This document shows, one piece after another, positions 12,937 to 27,900 of a stretch of DNA of 64,000 nt. The DNA is from Paramacrobiotus metropolitanus (Eukaryota > Tardigrada > Eutardigrada > Parachela > Macrobiotidae). Every line of letters starts with the position of its first letter. The first letter of the stretch is position 1. The DNA lies in assembly GCF_019649055.1 (NCBI RefSeq), contig NW_026570232.1, forward strand, positions 992,001-1,056,000, written 5' to 3'. The notes beneath the pieces are model-generated. The model worked only from the letters and a program-made list of their open reading frames with translations. It was not told where the DNA came from and ran no database searches. A program made the translations under genes and the position numbers.

Positions 12937-15900
12937 ATTGAGGACGAGGCCGTCGATGCGGCTGATCTAACAGATGACAACAACGACAACAGCCTCATAC
13001 GCATACGACACTTGATGTCCAATTATAGCGCCATCGTACAGCCGCCGGCATCGTCGTCGTCGTTGTCGAACAGCAGCAGTAGCGAGGCAATGCGGCCTCA
13101 TCATCAGTCGCGGGTTCACCAGGTTGCCGATGAGAATTCCGTTGGCGTGCCGGATGAACTGGAAGTGAAGGAGAGCCGTGTGGCACCCGGCCGAACCGGC
13201 ATCTGGACCAGGTGTGACGTCCCAGCGGGAAGCATGTTTGGACCGTTGATGGGCAGTCTGCTGCCCGGCGCAGGACTGGACGGAGCAGCGGATGCCAGTG
13301 GAACGAAAAACTGGACGGTAGGTCCACGATCTGCTTTCTGTGCGAAATAATTGTACTAAATTTCCTCAACGAATTTGCAAAACATTTTCTGTACGTACGT
13401 AATAGTTATGCCGAATTAGTTAAAAGTTATGCCGAATTCGATTCGTGCATTCTGACGAGTGGACTGTACTGTATATAGCGGCAATTACAGGTCTAATGTG
13501 TGAACTAACGTTATTGTAAATCACATGGTGATATCGGATGCCCTTGGTATGAAAGTTTTTGCGACAATTGTAAAAAGCTTGTTTCTATTTTTATCACTTT
13601 AAACTCCAATCAAACAGCCTAATATCGGTGTGCCGCTGAGTGTTATTGTAGGTTGTCAATGTTTTAATTTTTAAGTACGTAAATTATTTGAAGTTTTTCC
13701 CATTCTATAGAGTTTACCTTTTATTATCAAGTTATTACTGTTTGCGTTTAAGAACCGTGTTTTGCAAAATTTAGAACGGCACCGCGTTAATAGCTGTTAC
13801 ATGCACTTCCATTTTACAAATTTGACGCTTTGCTGTTTGTCTGTCGAAGCTGAACAGCGACTTATGGAACATTACTCGATATGACCACTGGTTAGTTAAT
13901 AGTTATTGATTGATATCTGCGCGTTGGATACATGCATGGCGTGTTGCGCCGGCTGCTGCCGCGCAGCGCAGCTATAGCGGTCATCTTTTGGCGATCAGCC
14001 GGCACAATATCAAGGTTGACAGTTATTGCTGATGATGTAGCGATGAGAAAGTGATTTTATGGATGTTCAATAGGGCTATGAGCAATTATTTGTCACAAAT
14101 TTGTGCAGCTGTACAGATATGCGGTGTGTGTCCGTAAGTGGAGGCACTGGTTATGAATAATTGATAATTTAAATATAACCGTTGTCTGTGTGAACGGGGC
14201 GTAATATTGGGTGGCAGGAGTGCGCGGCGGATGGAAACTGGATCACTTGTTAGATCTACCGCCTTTGACAATTTTACCAGCACATACACAGACACATATT
14301 TCTTCATCATTCCGTTGTGGCTCATTGACAAAGTGATAGGATGCTTTGTAATGCCACATCATTTCTCGCAACTGACGGAGCTTTTGGGTGATCCGCTTTG
14401 TGCACTTTAAACTTGCCGCTGTATGGCACGCTCGCTTCTCCAGGAATTTAAAGAGGAATATTTTTCATAGTGTTAGGGTAAATATTTTTTATAATTCGTT
14501 ATTCATTCATTTGCACAACGGCATACTAGCAGACGTGCCCTGTATTGAAGCACCAATGAAAAGTTTGTGGTTAATCAGCGTTGTAATCAATGATACTTAT
14601 GATACTATGGATGCGCGTACGCCGTCTGCTACTCATCCTCGCATAATCCGTTCTTTCGGCGGATTTTGCAGTGCACCGCAGTGCATGAGAAGCCCACCAG
14701 GAAACTATCCTTACACAATTCACTGATCCGCATTAAGCGTAACCTACATTTTATTCAATATAACAATCCGTTTATAATGGTGTATCTGTAACTTCTAATC
14801 CAAACGATTGCGCTCGACCGGAAGTGATCTTGTGAAAATCTCTGCTCTTTCGCATCTAACGGCGAGCATTGATAGCTAGCTTGCTTCAAGTGCACATAGT
14901 TTAAACGCACCAGATATATGTCGCAGTTTAATTTGGCTTGAACATTCCAAAAGCTGGATCTAACAATTTAACCGACACTGCATTTGATAAAAGATCGAGG
15001 TTTCCCTAATTTCAAAAAGGGTATTCTAAAACTCCGAACAGGCTTACCTGCTTCGGATTTTCAGAAACTTGAGATAATTACAGATAACTAAATACTGCAT
15101 TTTATTGTGCGGTCGACTTAATACTTTCATGGGAAATTTGAAGTGTGTACATTCGAGACCCTCACAAAGGTCACCGGCATTGTCCAGCAAGTATGAAGAT
15201 GTTTCCTTAGAAGGATGTACTGTGTGTGCCAAGTGTGTTGTTATAGCGCGCGGGGAGAAACGATATAAAGTTTACGTGTCGGTCTAGTAAAGCTGGAGAG
15301 GAATGGTTTTAAATTGCGCTAATGTCCACATCACCTCAATTTGCCGGCAACGCATGTATCGTGTGTCGTTCTTGTTCTCGTCTCCTCATTGAATTCGCAC
15401 ATCGGCTCATCATGAGTCAAAGAAAGCCTTGTAGTGTTTGTCTTTCCCGCAACGCTACAGATTGCTTCGGACTTTTCCTATACATATCTGAAATTATATC
15501 AACTTACATGCTTATATGCAATTGCTTGCAACTTTTAAAGTAAGTATAAAAACGGCGAAACACTTGAGCGTAATGGATGTCTCGTGATGAGGGAGGGAAA
15601 TCTCTCTCACGCTTAATTAGTCACAATTGTTGATAAAAGCATCCAGACACGCTATGAGAAGCGAATTGTCCCGTAAACTGTCTTCAGGAGAAACGGTGAC
15701 TATGGCAGGCAGCCGCACTATATATGCAATCATTACCGACGCACACACACATGCACACGTAGGACGGGGCGTAGCCTAATCTCATGTGTCAGGGAGATAT
15801 GTCTCCTCCATTTAACGGCTCTTCGTGACAATCCTGATGCCGGGGATTATTATGAAGCGGCGCTAGAGCCAGCTGACATCCTTTACGTAGATATGAGAAA

Positions 15901-18900
15901 ATGGGAAGCTGTGAAAAAGGGAACTTAAACGCCGGAAAGAACTCGAGAGATGATGGGGAAGAGGCCGAGAGCAGATGACGGGTGAGAGCACTGACATGGA
16001 TGACATTCACCGGCGCAAATCTCAGCGGGGAAACAAAGTGCATCGTTGCAAGAGGGACGGCTGGCGATCGAAACTAATCGATAAAACCAGAGTTTTAGTA
16101 TTAAAACTGTTGGTAATTTACATTTCGCCTGTATTATAAATTTGTTAATTACTTAATTCATTAACAGTTATAGAGCGCTAATTGACCAGAATTTCATACC
16201 ATCGCAGCCTAATCAGATTTTGCGAGTTGTTTTTTATCAATAACCTAGCGCACTGAAGATAAAATTAAAATTCATTACTCTAAAATAATTTTACTATCTA
16301 CAGTATACAAAACTTCTGTTTGACCTTTGCCATTTTACTGCTTAGTCATATATGAACAATCTATAATTTAGTATAAAAAACTTTATGGATTCATCCGACT
16401 TTCTGATTTCTCCTGTCGAAATGCCAAGGCATCCGGCCATCGTTGCACAGATCACTTTGCACGTCGGCCAGCTCTTCAATCAAGTCCCATCACATCCATA
16501 CAGGAAATAGTCTTCAAAGGAACCTTTTATGCACTCTTAGGCTTCCTACTCCATCGCGCCCGCTTCTGCGTCTCCTTAGACGAAACCCTTGGTCCACTGT
16601 CGCATGTGGAAGGAGAAATCCAATTGTCCCATCGACGCGATATATCTTTCCCTGACTGTCAGCCATAGCGCCAACACAATATATTGAACTAGTTGAAAAG
16701 TCCAGCGTGTGTATGTAAAGGAAAAGCGCTGCTTGTTAAGAGAAATTGCTCCATTTCATTAGGAAATCATATGAGGTGAAGGATTTTATTATATTATGAT
16801 ATATGCCGCTATGAAGTAGTTCCCTTTTGCCACGGTGCCATTGGGCGTTGTCGTCTCCCGGTGAACAACGGTTAGATCGGCTGTTGATTGTATGGGAGAT
16901 TTTCGAGGGGACAACCATTGTTCGGTCAGTGTGCCGCTCAAGTGCGACGCTTAATTGCGCTGATATATCTTTTGATTTTTAATATTGTGTGACGGCGTGT
17001 GAATTTAAAATGCCGGGTTTATTCTGTGAATATTACCGGTGAATGAGGTAGGAGTGGTCCATTTTGCTCGAGTAAATAATGACCGTTATATTAGAGTTTT
17101 GTCATCGGCCGATATTCAGCAGATACCGGTAGGAGGTAGTTAACTTTCTCTTTGCTGTCACATCGAGTTTTTTACGCAGAATAGGATGAAGCGTAAAGCA
17201 TCTGAAGTAAGAGAAAATTTAACGGGCGTCCAAGTTACCGGAAATATGAATTCGAAGGAAGACTTTGCAGGCATCCTGTAGCAGAGTTACTTTCGGTTTT
17301 ACGCGAGGATTTAACAACACATATCGTCATTCCCCTATAATTTGAAGAACATTACGGGTTAAAGATTTTTTAGCCATTAACATTTCCGAGAAGTAAAAGA
17401 ATTTATCGTTTTTCGCTTTGCTTTTTTCGCAAAGCAAAGCACTCGTATCAGTCGCATATAAATGTACATGGCATAATATGCTGTTGGAAAGATGTGCGGC
17501 ATTTTTAAAGCAAGTATCTGATAGTGTAGTTTGGCAGTTCTGTTTGTGATTATGACAGTGAATTTGTTCGGCTAAAGTGTGCACTTAACATTAACAACCG
17601 CACCTTTAAACCTGATACGCACTCTGTACGGCGCTTATGAGAACAGCGAAATTTACCGCTTCTACATACACAAAGCAATTATTCCCCTTTAAACATATAA
17701 ACAACGGTTACAGTCATCATCCGGTGTTAATCATTATGGGCCCCCTCATGACTGCTCTCCGGAACAGCAAATCTCCGTACACCTCCGAACCGGCAGTTTA
17801 ATTTTACCTGTAAACGCATTATACACGATCGTAGCCGAGAATGTTTGCTGATTCGCTCGACAGGTCCCTTCACTCGTATGTCCCGATTTGTCTAGCGGTC
17901 ATTACAGCGAAGAGGCACTGGACTGCCCGGCAAACGACAATTCAAAGCCATAACACGCCGTAAAAATTACTTGTACAGTGCATCGTGTCATAATCGGCGC
18001 ATATTTTATGATTATATTTGTGGATTTCCATCAGTAGTGTTAGGATACAAAGCCATCCGCCATCATACGAGCGTTTTGTTTGAACATGGAGCAAATTCCC
18101 TTCCTAACATATCGTATCAAATAGAGCATAACCGGGGTCGTATAACTATTAAACGACTATTTCGCCTTCCTTTTCCATCTCTCCGCACGTCGATCTGTAA
18201 AGTCATATTGCATCGGAGCGATACCGGACGTTTTTGCATTGAACAGCGCGCCCATATACAGAAGTGTCGGGATTTTAAAATTCAAATCCAGTGACATTTC
18301 TCACGATGATATTTTAGTCGTCTCCTCATTTTTTCTTCAGTGAACTCCAATGGTGTGTTGTCGGTTAGCTTTCACGGTTGTAGTCGTGTCAGAAGTGTTG
18401 GCTACGCTTCGTGTATAATGTCAGGCTGTTTTTCATAAATTGTACATAGCGGGATCTAATCCATCTGATTTGTGCTTATGCATAAGCCTATCATGAAAAC
18501 TTAATGTATTGTAGAGCGCTAAGTTTTTCTGTTTAGAGTCAACGAGATACATGTATCTGATCAGCAGCGTTTCGTTCGAAAGTCAGTTTACAGTTGTATT
18601 GTTGCGCTGTAGGTGGTGGATTCAGCTGGAAGTTCGGTTGGACGATTTCTCACACAACATCCGCACTGGATGAACGATATTCAAGCCTGCTCTGCACCGA
18701 ACGCTATGGCCACTCTCCAAGGATTTCAACAGGTAATATTTTACAGTCATATTCTATAAAAAATAGTTTAGTGAAGCATTTTTTTTTTAATGCAACGAAG
18801 TAAATCTAAAAAAATTAAATTAAGGTGAAAATAAATGATGTACAGTAACTGCTTTGGACTTATGAAAACTGCCCAATCTAAATAACAGGTATGCTTAAGT

Positions 18901-21900
18901 GCAGTTATAAACAGCTACGACTATTTCTTTTAAAAGTAGAGGAAGAATTTAGAAGTGAGAAACAGTCGAGCATGATACTGTACAAGTTTTACAGTCCACA
19001 ATTCCGTAAAGGTCACATTGTCTGTGCATGAGAGAATCTGAGAATGGTTATACTGTATTGAGTGTATACTATTGCCAATCGGGATAGATCAACCAGGGAC
19101 AACTCAGGTATCCATAAGAGGAATTTATTCGTCTGTATTTGTAAGTTATTGGTGTAACTGCTGTTTTTTTAGCTTTTAAGAAAAATTGCATGGAGTGGCA
19201 TAACATTAATTTTATTGAAATTTTGTGCTGAATATGGTAGATGATAAATTATTCAATGTCATATAATTATATTATATTAATATTATCCATTACCGTTGTT
19301 TGGTGCGTTTGGCGCATCTGATGCACATATGCAGGCATGAGGCCATGCATCCCGTTATCACGCTCAAGTGAACTTAGGAGGTTACTTAATTATGCACTGA
19401 CAGAATCACAACAATGCCAACCAATTAATCCATCAATGGTAAAATCAACAAGCGCTACACGACTCGTATTCATCCTGGCATTACATCCTTAATAAGCATC
19501 AGAGCCTAAACAATGTCCCACCGTGTTTTGCATATGGATGGGCCGTGAAGTTCATTATTTCTCAAGGTGGTCTTTCAAGATAACAATAGCTGCAGCAGCC
19601 CTGTATTCTTCTTAAGGCCTACGAAGAATGCGCAATTGAAAACTACTGTTTGCTTGGGATTATTGTCTAACAAATGAAACATGCTGTAGTTATGAACTTC
19701 CGTGAAAGATCTCTATGTGGATAATTTTCGTTTCCGAAATTAACACACTCTTCGAAGACATTTTGCTATTTGTTAGAAACAGTGTCATGTCCTTCCATCA
19801 CGCTCGAATTTTACATCTGTACTCTGTAGTAATCAGGCTAAATCAGTGTAAAAGGGAGCACTGCCCATCGTAGTACAACGCTTGTAGTGCTAGATCAGCA
19901 CATTTAAGCTAAAATAATACAGTTATACATATAAAGGCAAGATTACCTTGAAACACGAAGAATTCTTTGTTAGACCTAATTTTGTTATATTATCTGTGTA
20001 ACGCAGACCAAACGCAGTCCATAAGGGTAACACTACGGTGCGATTGCATTACGAGGACGCAGTTATTATCCTGCTCAGGCAGATTAATGCAGTTTCCAGA
20101 TGTAAATATATCCAGATTTCCAGATCTTGCTGCTTTATTATAATCATACTTCTAAATCATATGGTCGTGAACTTCTTATATGTTGGATAAAAATGGTGGA
20201 ACTGCAATTTTATAAGATTCTGAAACGATTATTCGTACGGTTTATTTAGCATTTAATGCTATTATTATTGCACCAGAGCAGACACCCCATTCGAATGGGA
20301 CTTATGGAGCGTTGTGTATTGTAACACTGCCGTCTGGTCGAGAGAAAAAAAAAACTTTAAAATAGTTTTAGTTTTCATTATAATATCCGCATTACGTCGA
20401 GTATCTTTACTTCTACAACACTGCGATTAATAAATTAACGAAAGTACAGATTAAGATTTGCAGGGCAGTTTTAGAGTTTTATGAGTGTTATTTACAATCG
20501 TTTTCCTGGCCTGCTGCATTATATAATTAATACTATTAATGCTAATTAATAAGGAAATTTAGCTTGCCTGTGAACACATTTATTGTTGAGGAGGTCATCC
20601 AGATTCGGTATTACCGTTACTACAGATGTACAGATAGAAGGATACTTGAAGAATTTTGTGTAAAGATACCGTGTAACTTGCAATTTCTGGGATTTGTTTT
20701 GATGGTATAGTAAGCAGAGTGTAATCTAATTACGGGTAATGAATAGCCACCCTGTAGACGCTGTACAATGTCCCGAATAGCGAAGTGGCAAGACAAAACA
20801 TATCTGCACCGTGGAAATCCACGTGCAGCGACGAGGGAAGCCGTGTGTATTAAGCGAATTATCCTGGCCGGTGAGGGCGGTCCTCTGGGAGCCTCCTTGA
20901 AGTCAGGTGTTACACGACACTTAAATAGATGATCTCCCTCCGCCCTCCGTGTAGTCCTTGGCCCAAATGGACGCTGCACCGATGTGCCCATATATGCGCG
21001 ATGTGCGTCTTAATCTGTTAAACGGAGCATTTTCTCCACAGATAATAGGCGGTATTGTTCATGGCTAAGTGTAAAGAGGGGATCAGATGTTAATAAGGTT
21101 GAATAGGAAACATGAAATTATCCACACCAAATGGTCAACAGAGCATCAAAAGCGTTTCCCTCGGTAATGCCTAATGTATACATACAGTGCTGCGTACTTG
21201 CGCTTAATGGAGTTTCGGGAACATGAATGCCGTGAGTGGAGGGAAACGAGAGAAAATATGTAACATTCCTAAGATGATGGGATGAGAATGGTTGGTTTTG
21301 AATTTGCCTTGCGCTTCTGATTAAATACGTACACTTGAGGTGAGGATGGCGTACAGGGCCATAGAAGGCAGGAAGGTTCACATCGGGTTTGGGAGCGCGC
21401 TATTGTCCGCTCCAATTAGCGATGTGGATCAACGCCCGATCCGGCCTCCATCGGCGGGTCAGTTTGCACAGATGACCAGTGCATGTGCGGACGTGGAGCG
21501 GTGAATTGATGCCGGGATTTATTCAGAGCAGTTTCAGTTGAGAAAGGTTTTTGTTGAAGACATTCAGTAGAGAAAATTGCAAAATGGTGATTGAGTGCGA
21601 TGAGAATGTACCATACCGGTACAGCGGCTTTGGTGGCAGCCAGCTCAAACTGCAGCGAGATGTTCCGCAACTTCCGGTAAGATCTTTGCGCTTGAAGGTG
21701 GTGTAGTACCGGTATTTCTGCGCGCTGTAACTTTTGTTGCATTTTTGTTGATGTTTAATTATGCATTGTAGTAGATCTTGTATGCTTTTTTATTTTGTAA
21801 CAAAATCACAAGGTCACAGTATTTTCGACTTTACTAGCTCCATGCTTGATAGAATCATGAATGCGAAAACTGTGCGTATATCTTAATAATATGTACATTG

Positions 21901-24900
21901 AATGTATAAGCAAATTGCAGTGGAAATGTAAATGAGTAAATTACAATACCCTAAAACTTTTTCCAACATGGATTCGTATTCAACTGAAGCTGACGATAGT
22001 TACAGTTGAACGATAATTATAGCTTTTATCGAGTATTTAGCGTATTCGGTCGCTGATATTATTTTTAATTAAGTAATGTAGTCGGTTTCTGACAATATGA
22101 CGTTGATTGTGTTGTATAATATAATTGTCGCATGATTAGCGGTATGATTGACGATCTGATTCACGGCGGATGATAACGCACGAGAAGGGTGTGCAATTAA
22201 CCTCGGCGTCGAGTACACTGCTGCCGAGTCGGCGATCGCGCGGCAACATTTGTGCATCCGAGTATGTCCGGCGAAGAACACTTTTGTTTAGAATGTAAAA
22301 TTCTCTCGGAGGGCTTCTCAAGAATATTCATGAACAAGTTCGTTTGCGCCGGTGTATGGAAAGTCGATAGGCTCGTCTGTTGAAGCCACCGCGTATAGCG
22401 GAATATACATACATACACTTATGTCCTGTGTATGTGTGTGTAGAAAGGCGAAGAACCTTAAATTAGGCCATCAGGTATTTAGGCCGTTCGCAGCAAGATC
22501 GCCGAAGAGCCCAGTGTTTTTTTGTCAGCAAGCGCTCGTCCGAGCGTTCTTCGCTTGTAAAGCAGCTTCTTAATGATGCTCGTCCGTTTCGGCTGACGGT
22601 CACGTTCATTGTTATGGGCAGTGTCTCTCTCTCGTACAATCAAGAGTGCATGGATGTCTGTATGATTGTTATGCAACAATTGTATGTACTAACCAAAAAC
22701 AACCTTGATAGACTTAATAATTTTTGATCGGCATTAAGAAAAATTTTTGATTCGAATCCGATTGGGCCTCTAATGATCATGAGACTATTGTACTCAGGGC
22801 GCTGTTTAAAATTTGTGATTTTCTTTAAAAAGTAGTGCGATTTCGGCGGGTCAGGTTTAGTGTGTCGATAGAGAAGCCACTGCTCGGCTGGTGTTCGTAT
22901 GTTGTGCGTATACCCTGCCTATAACGCGACGTGCCGTTGATTTACTACAGTAGTACTTTTTCTCAAAGGTATCTCTTGTTTCTTGTTAACATGTAGTAGC
23001 AAGACGGCTACTTAATTAACGGCTTTGTTCTTGTTTAAAATTTAGTCAAAGAATATCAATTAGTTTGCATTAGACCGGTAGACCGTAATTATACGACAGG
23101 CATATATCAGGTTACACGATGTGCAGTGCATCCGTGACCTGACGTGTTATGTAACGCTCACATCACCGCATCGTGTACTGGCGGTAGCTTTATTCGCGAT
23201 GTGACATTAATTATGCAGGACTGATGAAAGCGCGTAATTAACGATAATATTTTGAATGTTTTTCGGCAGATCTATGTAAAGACACTCCGTGACATTACCG
23301 GACACGATGAGCTGACGCTTGATGCGGCGCGGAAGAACAGCGTGCAGATCTCGGCATCCAAGCCCGTCTCGGGGTTTCTTTGGGATCAGAATGTAGCCTT
23401 TAACGGCAATTCATTTGGTAAGTAGATGACGAATAGGTTTTTGTTGCAAACTGATTTCGCGTTTGGTTTTGGTTTGCTTCGTCTTAACAGAGTTTGCATC
23501 CGTATGGTCGCAGTGACCTTAACGTACATTCGCCTGTCTAAATTCCTTCTTTAAGCTTATGCGAATGATGTGCACATTTTGTGAAAGAAGGAAGCTATTA
23601 CCACTTTAAATTTTTTTTAATAGGCAGTTGATGGCCGTATTTATGAAGAACCGCAAAATGGGGGGGGGGGTAAATTTTTGAAAAGCTTTTTCGACATGTA
23701 AGATGTGTACACTGCAGACAGTAACTAATACGCGAAAACGAAAGCAGAAGGACTTCAAGCAAGCCAAAAGCTAGTTTCCCCGCTTGATATTGGTTGGCTG
23801 GTGGTTGGTTAGTAATTACTCCGTATTTTATATCGCTTCTGAACAACAACAAAGATTGCGTAATCCGCAGAGCACATGTCGTTAAAGCACGAGTGATGCT
23901 TTTTATATATCACTTGCAGGTATTCTTTACCTCTTCCTGCCAGAATTCTACTTCTCTCTTCTGCTTGCAGTATGTGCAGTTAATCTAGAAAAGTTTACAA
24001 GTGTTAGACACATTTTGTTGTTCACTCTTCGTATGACTGATCTGCTGTACGATCGCGAGCAAAGGTCACCGGATATCTGACAATTGTGAGCTTGTTGGTT
24101 TCTGTTTCTTCTGCGTTTTGTCATCGCCAGTGCTATTGTAAGTGTTCCCAAATTTGACTGATGTTTTTAGCTTAAATTAAATAATTTCACATTCGCAGTT
24201 TTAAACAAACTTTACCATTCTGATAATGGTTTTGTAAAAGAAGATGTGAATACATCAAGAGCTCTGTATGATTGGTTAATATATACTTCAGCGTTTTGCT
24301 AAAGGTATTTTTCGGGTTTCTGTTGTGAATTTGTTCATTATTTTTAGTGTGATTCTTAATACAATTCTATTCTGCGTTTCATACATAATTTAATCTATCA
24401 TTGCACCGTCATAATACTGTATTATTATCATGCGCTTTCTGCAGTTGCATTGGTCTTTCTGATTCTGACCATATATTCATAATAATTTTAAACAGTCAGT
24501 AACAGGATTTTTTTGTACGAGCTGTATAACGGTGCGCTGTATTGAAGCGTCATAACAGCCAACAGGTCTAAATGGCAGGTTTTAAGTTTTACGACAGTGA
24601 ATAAAATAAAAATGTATTAAATATAATTACTTGTGAGATTAATCTTTATTTGTGAGATTCTCGTCTGTTCATCTATGAGCAAATGATGCGTAGTGGGCTA
24701 CGAACAAACGTATTAGTCACACTTGCACCACCTGTTGCGCTTCGAACATCCCAGATAGATGGCGATGCGTAATTAAATTATAAAGCAGCAATATGTAATT
24801 TAAATTAACCATCGGGTAACGGCAGAAAAACCAGTAAACGAACCAGAAGTAAAAGTGAAACGGCATTAAAAACCGTGTTAGGATGTCAGCGGTTCTCTTG

Positions 24901-27900
24901 GTAGTAGTTGCTAACAAAATAGTAGTTATGAATTCGTACTGTACAGTCTACTGAAGGTGCTGATCGTGTACTTATTTGTTGTTTGCGCAAACTTCAGTAT
25001 ACACAGTAAAATTTTCGAACAAGCGCCATTAAAAAATTCGAAAGCAGCATAGGAGCTCCTTTACTTCGCGTAGCTGAATATGGTACGATTCCTAAAATGC
25101 AAAACAGGGTAATTATACTTCTTTCGGGATTATTTTAACTGAAACAATGTGTTCGCCACGTTTGCAAACTTGTTTTGTGTTAAGTTATCATGTATATAGG
25201 GACATATACCTATAATTATATCTTTGTATCACGAATAAGCACGGTTAAAGATACTTTATCTTGTGCTAGAACTTAGAATGGTACTTCTACTATACTAAAC
25301 TACTAATTATTTCGAAAAATAAAAAGACAAATTAAATTTGTTCCTATTGCAGCTAGTGTGGGTTGCAAAGAAAACGTTTTTTTAAGCTTTTTAAAATGTT
25401 TTAATTCAGTGATGATAAGTACTAGATTTTTTTGTTATAGTTTTATGGTGTTTTCTGTATCGTATGCACATTTGTTCGACTGAGACATAAATAAAGTTTT
25501 GTATAAGTATGTATAAATCCGTTTTCAAAAGAACTAAAAATTAATTCGCACACATACGTGTGTACACTGGACAACCAACATATTCGCATGTAATTATACG
25601 AATAACTGGATGAGTGGCCATGACATTACGTCAGCTCAATCTCATCATTTGGACATATTTCATAATCATCCGATTATGATGGCATTTTGAACGACACCTT
25701 CTTCGCTTCTTTACTCGTGCCAGGTTCCGCATCGTCTGCCCACAGAAGTCTTGATGCAGAAAAAACACCGTAGTGTCTGCATCGTTGATTAAAATTACAG
25801 CACCATCAGATCTCGATTATGCTGAGCACTTTCACTTTCGTTTGGGCTCATCAAACGGTCGGTATAGCCGCGGGTGCGATGTGACCAAGCGAATGCCGGC
25901 GCGATCGAACGATACATTCTTTATTTAATATTAAAATGTGCTGCATGTCTAAAGACTAATTGAATATATTTTTGCCGGAAGCGTTAAATAAGTTGAGGTA
26001 GTGCGAGCAACAAAATCACTTACTTATTTAAACTAATTTAAAGTTGACGTTGGTGACTTTCATTGTCTGATAAAAAAATGCAAAGCCCAAAACTGGGTTG
26101 CATTTAAAAGCAATTTAAAGCTGTCTAAAGCTGCGACAGGAGTGTAGTTGACAAAGGTGTTTTATTACGATAAATTTATTTTAAAAACTTCTAACCGTGA
26201 CCTTTTAAATCGCTGTGATACCGGTGCATTGTTGAAATTGTTGTGATGCGAATTGTTTAAAATGCTGTGATTTTTGCTGGCACGTGTTCGCACATCTCAA
26301 CGTATCCACAGCTTTCTTATGCCGCTGGTGCATTATGAAACAGCATTGGCAGCATGCAAATTGGGGAAAATGTCGCTCATAGCGATCGGAAAATTATACT
26401 AATAAACAGTACCAAGTATCTATCGAGGAGTGTCAAACGGGAAGTAGAATTCCGATCCAAAGTGGTAGTCTTATATCATTCGGCATATGTATTAGACGAT
26501 AATGGTGTCGTCTTGCTTTAACACGGTAGCGGTCACATGCAAGCAGATGTAGCATGATTATTGTTGTGTAATAATAATATAGGTATGCGTTGCTGTGTAT
26601 TGTAGCATATTTTTGGAGTTTTATTGCTGTTGCTGAACTTCATGGTTAGGCCTGGTTGTAGGAAACGAACGGAAAGGTGACGAAGAGCGTAATCTACTGA
26701 GATGCCAGAAGTGCTTAGCCAGGTTCCAGAATAAAGGATCATGGTATCGGCACATCACATCTGAGTGTTCATCCGTTGCTGGAACTGACCAGGAACCGGT
26801 CAGTTCACCTGCTGAATCAAAAAGGTATGTATACTTATAATTAATTCTAATTTATCGTTAATTTATATGTTAGCATATGGTTTGTACTTTTAATTTACGC
26901 GAAAGCCTAAAACGTTTTCGAAAATTGGTGATGCACCAAATGAAGAAGTGCAATTTGACGTCGATCGCTCCTAAATTAAACTTTATATCTGCCGGTTTTG
27001 AAAAATTACATAATATTAAACACCCAGAGCTGATGTGAATTGGATAATTGTACGTAGCACTGAACCCCACCTACTCGGTAGTATTAATACCGGCGCTTTT
27101 GACGGATTGTGCAGTTTTTATTTAGTCACTTCCCATTATACTCGTACAATCTGCACAAACTGACACATGAATTAACAATTTTATTGTGCAGGGGATTTTC
27201 CGAGGATCCTCATTCACATCACAGCACATCGGAATCCGGTGTGGTCAGCAGCGGGGGCGGTGGTGATCCTTGTGCGGAGCGGCGCCACCAGTGTGAGCAG
27301 TGCGAGCGCTACTTCACCGATCCCAGCAATCTTCAGCGCCACATCCGCACCCACCACGAAGGCGCCCGCACCCACGCGTGTGCCGAGTGCGGCAAGACAT
27401 TCGCCACGTCCAGCGGCCTCAAACAACACACGCACATCCACTCCAGTATCAAGCCCTTCCGCTGCGAAGTCTGCCATAAAGCCTATACACAGTTCTCCAA
27501 TCTCTGCCGGCACAAGCGAATGCATGCCAACTGCCGCACACAACGTACGTCTCTCTGCAATTTTTTTATCACGAAAATCATACGCAATAAAGGTCAACGC
27601 CATGTTGAACCACGGACCGGTGTCTTCAGCTTTTACGCGCGAACTCTGATAGTAAAGGTCATCAGTCGAGATACACGTCGATGTTCAACTTTTTTGTTTA
27701 CAATTATGAGCAATAAAGATCAACACCGCTTCGAGAACCCCGTCAGCGAATCAGCTGACCGGTGCATTTTTTTGCAGGAACACTAAAGAAACACTTCACC
27801 GGTGCGTTTCCGGGCAAAGGACCCCACCCCTATTTACTGTCGCCGACCGGCACGGCCCGCCCCTTTCCTCCCTTCCCCAACTCCTTTCTCCCCAATTTCC

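Noticed and set aside
23659-23670. Run of ten G in PRDM intron 3
   Set aside because: A plain homopolymer with no second G-run nearby to make a quadruplex or other structure.
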